Below, piece after piece: positions 59,374 to 64,000 of a DNA stretch of 64,000 nucleotides. The stretch comes from Capillidium heterosporum (Eukaryota; Entomophthoromycota; Entomophthoromycetes; Entomophthorales; Capillidiaceae). How positions within the stretch are numbered: position 1 is the first letter of the stretch; every line of letters starts with the position of its first letter. The translations under genes were made by a program, and so were the position numbers. Location of the stretch: the NCBI GenBank assembly GCA_016630905.1, contig WBMQ01000009.1, forward strand, positions 1,178,001 through 1,242,000. Direction: 5' to 3'. The notes under the pieces are model-generated. The model saw nothing but the letters and a program-made list of their open reading frames with translations. It was not told the origin of the DNA and made no database searches.

Positions 59374-59772
59374 ATGAAGCTTCATCCTTTCTACTTTATT
59401 ACTCTTTTCGTTGCTATATTTTCAGCCCAAAGAAACACGTTAGTCAGTGAACCATCGCAAACAGCTTCAAGTACAAAGGATGTAAGTTCTGCAACCGTAA
59501 CCTCTTACTATACCGAACCATCGATTAAGGTTACAAAGACACTCGTTCAAATAGTAACAAAAAAATACAACAGCTCAACGGCCGATTCAATCCAAACTAA
59601 ATATACTTACTATCCGCCCGAAACTTCAAACCCTTCCCAAAGCTCAAGTAGCTCAGAACTTTCAGTGGGTGCCTTTGTTGGAATTGCTATTGGGGTCATT
59701 TTCTTGATAACGCTACCCTGTATAGTATGTACCATATTCTGCAGTAGACCCTGGGGTTCAATTGTTGACTAA
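59374..59772 (+). CDS. Small single-pass surface membrane protein
   Basis: An intronless frame of 132 codons. A signal peptide (MKLHPFYFITLFVAIFSAQ) is followed by about 75 residues rich in Ser, Thr and Tyr (for example SSATVTSYYTEPSIKVTKTL), with a possible N-glycosylation site at NSS. Then comes a strongly hydrophobic segment LSVGAFVGIAIGVIFLITLP and a short Cys-containing tail (CIVCTIFCSRPWGSIVD). This layout, a heavily O-glycosylated ectodomain with one membrane span, is that of Mid2/Wsc-like wall sensors or adhesin stalks in fungi, but the cytoplasmic part here is much shorter than in those sensors. The CxxCxxxC at the membrane edge may be palmitoylated. Exact function is unknown. Confidence 0.7.
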   Translation: MKLHPFYFITLFVAIFSAQRNTLVSEPSQTASSTKDVSSATVTSYYTEPSIKVTKTLVQIVTKKYNSSTADSIQTKYTYYPPETSNPSQSSSSSELSVGAFVGIAIGVIFLITLPCIVCTIFCSRPWGSIVD

Positions 59773-60773
59773 TGTGCTGCTCAACTTATCTTTTAAATTG
59801 TATTTGGTATATAGTTTATTTTGATAATGAATCTATATATAAAAATAAATGTTTTATATCTGTAGCTAACCTTATATTGCTTTTTACCTATATTATATTG
59901 GCATTTGATGCAGAATACTATTACAAATGTTGTTTCTAAAAACATACGCATCTGGCAAGGATGTCTATGATGGTAGAGTAGAGTTATGGAACTGTGTTAC
60001 TAATAAAAGAATCTCATTAATATAATATAAACCTATATGAACACTAATTGGATCTCTAAGGTTGATAGAGAGTGTAGAGTAACATATGTATGTAATCAAC
60101 TAGCCGTGTAGTAGCTCAAGTATCCTATCAGTAGCAACTAGGGTAATTTTGTAGCGAAAAAGAGTATACAGTATAATCAATATTAATAGATATTGGTGTT
60201 GACTAGTAAGCAACGTAATATATACTATGCATCTTAAAATAGCAAAATCACATTTGAAATTAAAGACCCATGTTATACAAAGCTAAATATATCAATAATA
60301 CTAGTATTTATATCTGAAAAGAATTTTGTAGTAATGAATTATAACTTTAAAATACATACTAAACCAACGCCAGTTTATTTCATTAAAAATGATAAAAAAT
60401 GATACACCTAAATTTTCAACAATCTTAAATAATTCGTCTATAGGAAAATCTCAAATCGATATAAGAGAGATAAAGTCAAGTGCATCATTCTACCGGAATA
60501 TGTGGTCAAGTTTTTGGGGGAAAGGGAGGAGGAAATACGCTTTTTTAGGAAAAAGTAGTAAGGGGACATACAACCAATTGGATAAAAGAACATAAGGGAC
60601 GATAGAGGTAGGAAGAGGAGGGGGATTTGGTATCAGCACTATTCATAAAGAGAACAATAATTTGAATTTCTTTTTGTTGAGGACAGTCAACTTGAAAGCA
60701 GATGGTAGAAGGATCCAGTATAACCTTGTAACTCCAAGTTAAATTTACAAAAAAGAAATTTGAAAAAAGTTGC
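59773..60773. other. Convergent intergenic region
   Basis: About 1 kb of AT-rich DNA. A 68-codon frame at 60389-60595 has a G-rich 3' half but no family features and is not called. Confidence 0.4.
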
Positions 60774-61340
60774 TTAGATCAACAATTTTTCGATCTGCAA
60801 CTTCAAGTTGTTGATCTGGGGCTTCAAGTCGGAAGCTTCGTTGGTGGTAACGGAGCAAGCTACGACAGCACGGCTTACACCACAGGCACGTCCCAAAGCG
60901 GTCTTGGAACCTACAAAGACGTAAGGTACGTTCTAGAGTAAAATGACAAGGTTAGTATCAATTCTTATATATACACATTCAAACATCTGTTTAAAAGCAG
61001 TGTAAAATGATGGAAAGTAGAATTACCTTATCTTCACATAAGAGAGGCAAGTGCAACAAGATTTCCAAAGGTTCGGCGTCAGCAGCCATAACAATGAACT
61101 CGGAGATACCTCTGTTCAAAGTTTTGGTGGTCTCGTTGGCACCTTTCTTCAACTGCTTGTAGTGGGAAGCTTGCTGAACTAAATCTAAGATGGAGGTCGA
61201 TAAAGTAGAGTCGGCCAAGGGGAAGGCTTTGGGGTTAGGAGCAGACTGTAATTTATAAAAATAAATAATGTATTAGTATTTGGTATCGTAGATGTAGGTT
61301 AAAAGTTTGAAATTTAGGGATGGGATGTTGAACTTACCAT
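60774..61340 (-). CDS. SNU13: U4/U6.U5 snRNP and box C/D snoRNP protein Snu13 (15.5K)
   Basis: Three exons: 61340-61338 (the ATG codon alone), 61245-61027 and 60932-60774, giving 126 residues, the family length. The sequence [40 protein letters not shown] and [28 protein letters not shown] and [20 protein letters not shown] is nearly identical to Snu13/SNU13 of other eukaryotes. It is an L7Ae-type kink-turn binder that nucleates both U4 snRNP and box C/D snoRNPs. The 92-base intron directly after the start codon is the longest of the well-defined introns seen here, a layout known from ribosomal protein genes. It is divergent from DTD1, 267 bases away. Confidence 0.97.
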
Positions 61341-61607
61341 ATTGTATAACTTTGAGCTAGAAAATAGAGAACTGTAAACCGAAAACTTTTGCTATAGTTA
61401 AAAGTTTTGCACGATAAAATTTTTTCCCAGCTTATTTCGTCATTTTGCAATGGAGAAATTTCACCAAATGAAAGGAGGTTCAAAGTAAACCGAAAGCAAA
61501 GCAAACTTGTCCAAAAGTTAATTGAAGAATAAAGTGGTTCGAATCCAATTGCAATATTTCAAGCAAAGTACAACTTCAAAGGTATACACCTTTAAATTTT
61601 CAAACAC

Positions 61608-62272
61608 ATGCGTGCAGTCATCCAAAAAGTTACAAAGGCCAGCGTTATCGGTAAAGTTTACAATGTGTCAAACTTATTTAATCCAAGGCATTAGTCAATT
61701 CCAACGTAGTAGGTTCCATAAACAAAGGTCTGTGTGTACTAGTTGGCATCACCCATCAGGATACTCAAACCGATATAGACTACATGTAACTTTTATTTTT
61801 TGACTTGTATCAATATTAATATCAATTAAAGTGTGAAAAAGATACTAAATTTGAAGTTGTTTGAAGATGAAGCTGGAGTCTTTTGGAAGAAAGGTGTAAA
61901 GGAATTAGATTTGGAAGTTTTGTCCAGTAAGTAACTTTTTATATATGCCTACATTTAACCTACTTTCCAACCCATCACTTTAGTATCTCAATTTACCTTG
62001 TACGCAGAGACACGTAAAGGAAGTAAGCCGGATTTCCATAACGCTATGAAGAGCGATAGCTCCAAGGACCTTTACCACAAATTTTTAGAGACTTTGAAGT
62101 TGCAATACAAAGAAGATAAAATCCAAGGTAAAGATTGCTATTTATTACTCCATTTATATTATATATTTTAGATGGGGAGTTTGGTGCCATGATGACGGTA
62201 GATATCCAGAATGATGGACCGGTTACTATACAAATCGATTCGAGAAAGTTCAGCTACAACAATGAAAAATAA
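61608..62272 (+). CDS. DTD1: D-aminoacyl-tRNA deacylase
   Basis: About five exons from ATG 61608 (MRAVIQKVTKASVI joined to VNSNVVGSINKGLCVLVGIT) to TAA 62270-62272. The catalytic SQFTLYA motif is followed by ETRKGSKPDFHNAM and a second motif GEFGAMMTVDIQNDGPVTIQ, IDS. The cross-subunit Gly-cisPro element (GPVT) is present. DTD1 removes D-amino acids wrongly attached to tRNA and also edits glycine on tRNA(Ala). The length of about 155 residues is normal. It is convergent with the ankyrin gene, with 64 bases between stops. Confidence 0.94.
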
Positions 62273-62336
62273 ATAATACTATGTTCAATTCTAAATATAT
62301 TTATACCCATTTATAAAAGAATTTGCTAATATAGAT

Positions 62337-62937
62337 TTATTCAACTTTACCAGCTAGAAGTTGGGACACGTTCTCATCTCCAGAGACGTCGATAGGCGTA
62401 AATCCCTTACCATTTTTAATAGTGACGTCGCCACCCCTATCCAACAACTTCTTTACAACTTCGTAATTCTCTAAAAATGCGGCCAAATGTAAAGTTGTGT
62501 TGTTATCCTATAAAATAAAAGAGACACATTCCTATAAGTATAATCCTAAACAAATAAACTACTTACTCCAAAAGTCAAATGCAAATCTATTTTAGCATAG
62601 CAAAAAAGCATTATTAATAGATGAAAATTAATAAAAACAGTATACCTTTATCAAAAGTAAAGTCAATAATGTCGTTAGCAATAACCTGGTTCCCCAACAG
62701 TAGACTTAAATGTAGTCCGGATATAGATCCAAAGTAAGCTCCTAAAAATTTATAACCGTCTAATTCGAAACTCTGGTCGAACCTATAGAACTCCAAGTTG
62801 ACTTCGTTACTCTTGCGCTTCAAAGAAGTCAAATTCCTATTTTCTATCATCAACTTGCGAACTAGTTCTTTGTCATCTTGCTTTATAGCTAAATAAAACT
62901 TTTCCACTTGTTGGTTATCTACATTGAGTTCTACCAT
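62337..62937 (-). CDS. Ankyrin-repeat protein
   Basis: Three exons; ATG at 62935-62937 (MVELNVDNQQVEKFYLAIKQ), stop at 62337-62339. Ankyrin units are visible in GLHLSLLLGNQVIANDIIDF, DNTTLHLAAFLENYEVVKKL with LDRGGDVTIKNGKGFTPIDV, and a weak one before residue 40. A tiny middle exon appears to encode DLHLTFG. Short ankyrin proteins with a DLDFTFG..NTALHLASFL-type core are common in fungi and usually of unknown role. Protein-protein binding is the only safe inference. Confidence 0.8.
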
Positions 62938-63440
62938 CTTGATAGTTGAGTTTTGACCTGCCTTTGTTGGTGAGATTGAGTTATGGAGTTGGGTTTTTGT
63001 GAGCTACCTTTATTTTCTCCTTGTCCTTTGAACTTCCTCTATGTTTGTTGTGATCCTTTGCAAATAGCCAGTGGTTTATGTGAACTTAATTGGCTGTTGA
63101 TTAAGCCCCTTAAAAATGAGGTGTTTATGGGGATTTAAGTAATTAAGTCCAATAGCTATGACATATTATTTATGTACCTTTGTATCTATTGGTTCATATG
63201 CTTGCCCACTAATGTATGGCAGTTGAAAAGGTGTAGTGTATCTTGGTTTATCCATTCATTTTCTAAAAAGTGACGTCGATTCATTCTAAAAATATTGTGA
63301 AAGAATGAGAATAAAGACAACAGATAAAGAGTGGATTTTATATATAAGCTTTGTGACTATTTATATTTATAAATACCTTTATTTGAAAAGCATATATATG
63401 CTCATTTAATAATACTCAAAATACAAGTAGTTTTAGCACC
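62938..63440. other. Intergenic, divergent promoters
   Basis: About 500 bases between the ankyrin start and the Cys-rich gene. The right half has an AT-rich TATATA run near 63390-63400 that could be a TATA box for the latter. Nothing else is recognised. Confidence 0.35.
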
Positions 63441-64000
63441 ATGGCTGAACCCGTAGAATGCAAAGTTGGACAATATAAATCATCCATAGACAAGCAATGC
63501 CACCTCTGTTTCTCAGGATGCCTAGAATGTGATGAAGGAGGCTGTACAAAGTGCCAGCCTGAACTAGTATTAGATTCAACTTTAACTTGTCACCCACCAC
63601 CGTCAAATTCAAGCCTAAACAAGATTGAATGCCACTCCAACTGCCTCACCTGCTATGATACGAAAGTCGACACTTGTTTAAGCTGTAAGCCCAACATTGA
63701 TGACGATACAGTCATATTTCGAAAATTTACGACCTGTGTCAAAGTCTTGAAGAGCAGTAACATCAAACTTTTAGACCGTAGTAAAGTATGTGGAAGAGGA
63801 TACATTTTGACCGACGAAGGTAGCTGTGACCTATGCCCAAACAACTGTAAAGTGTGTAAACCGAACATAAACAAAGATATAAAGTTTAATTTTAGCTGTT
63901 TAACTTGCAATTTGGACTTTTACCTCGACAATGATACTTTAGCTTGCCTACCGATCGTGCCTTCAACTAAAGTCAGTACTGATATCAGGAATACTACCTT
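63441..64000 (+). CDS. Cys-rich furin-like-repeat protein (partial)
   Basis: An open frame from ATG 63441 runs off the right edge with no stop (186 codons seen). It starts MAEPVECKVGQYKSSIDKQC and has many C-x2-C and C-x4-6-C units: CHLCFSGCLECDEGGCTKCQ, CHSNCLTCYD, CLSCKP, CDLCPNNCKVCKP and CLTCNLDFYLDNDTLAC. This is the pattern of furin-like or growth-factor-receptor Cys-rich repeats, normally extracellular and disulphide-bonded. No signal peptide follows this ATG. A TTTTAG acceptor-like site lies just before it, so the true start may be in an upstream exon. Several N-glycosylation sites (NSS, NFS, NDT, NTT) support secretion. The rest of the gene is outside the window. Confidence 0.75.
   Translation, partial: MAEPVECKVGQYKSSIDKQCHLCFSGCLECDEGGCTKCQPELVLDSTLTCHPPPSNSSLNKIECHSNCLTCYDTKVDTCLSCKPNIDDDTVIFRKFTTCVKVLKSSNIKLLDRSKVCGRGYILTDEGSCDLCPNNCKVCKPNINKDIKFNFSCLTCNLDFYLDNDTLACLPIVPSTKVSTDIRNTT

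Noticed and set aside
61531-61551. GGTTCGAATCC, a perfect tRNA B-box word, upstream of DTD1
   Set aside because: No A box, anticodon arm or acceptor stem can be drawn at proper distances, and the flanking bases do not form a T stem.

Overview
The window is nuclear DNA of an AT-rich, intron-rich fungus. Nearly every gene is split by short introns (35 to about 90 bases, GTAA/GTAT...TAG, often with a CTAAC/CTAAT branch site). The proteins are eukaryotic and fungal: a Zn2Cys6 regulator, Elongator Elp5 with its acidic tail, a GPI-anchored Cys-rich surface protein, mitochondrial uL3m and the Cym1 presequence protease. FANCL, ZNHIT2, BLOC-1 subunit 2, EIF1AD and a GatC-like protein point away from budding yeasts. 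The repeated Cys-rich modules of the surface protein recall early-diverging (zygomycete-type) fungi, but the species cannot be fixed from this window.

Layout. 1-4440: tail of an unknown gene, ZNHIT2 (-), a decayed copy of an isochorismatase-like gene, then the intact gene. 4.9-10.7 kb: WD40 protein, NatB catalytic subunit NAT3 (-), a small coiled-coil protein (-) and mitochondrial uL3m. 11.2-15.1 kb: a nest of an unclassified repeat family with direct and inverted copies and heavy C-to-T/G-to-A decay. 15.6-20.6 kb: POL1, DNA polymerase alpha. 21.4-30.1 kb: a WBP4-like splicing factor (-), a Zn2Cys6 regulator, the surface protein, and PRPP synthetase (-) divergent from ELP5. 30.3-34.0 kb: BLOC1S2-like (-), GatC-like, and two small orphan proteins. 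34.2-40.5 kb: RAD50 (-) divergent from FANCL. 40.6-45.7 kb: a Tgl2-type lipase (-), RPC11 (-), EIF1AD and a HIT protein (-). 46.6-57.7 kb: a decayed copy of CYM1, about 3.7 kb of mostly gene-free DNA with a possible solo LTR, then the intact CYM1 (-). 59.4-64 kb: a small membrane protein, SNU13 (-), DTD1, an ankyrin protein (-) and the start of a Cys-rich protein that leaves the window.

The genes are mostly unrelated housekeeping functions. RAD50 and FANCL, both DNA-repair genes, share a 243-base divergent promoter. Two loci (isochorismatase and CYM1) each have a dead copy close by, and the CYM1 pair shares a 389-base tract identical even across an intron, which suggests recent gene conversion. 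Exon boundaries were worked out by eye from reading frame, splice signals and family alignment, and should be treated as models.
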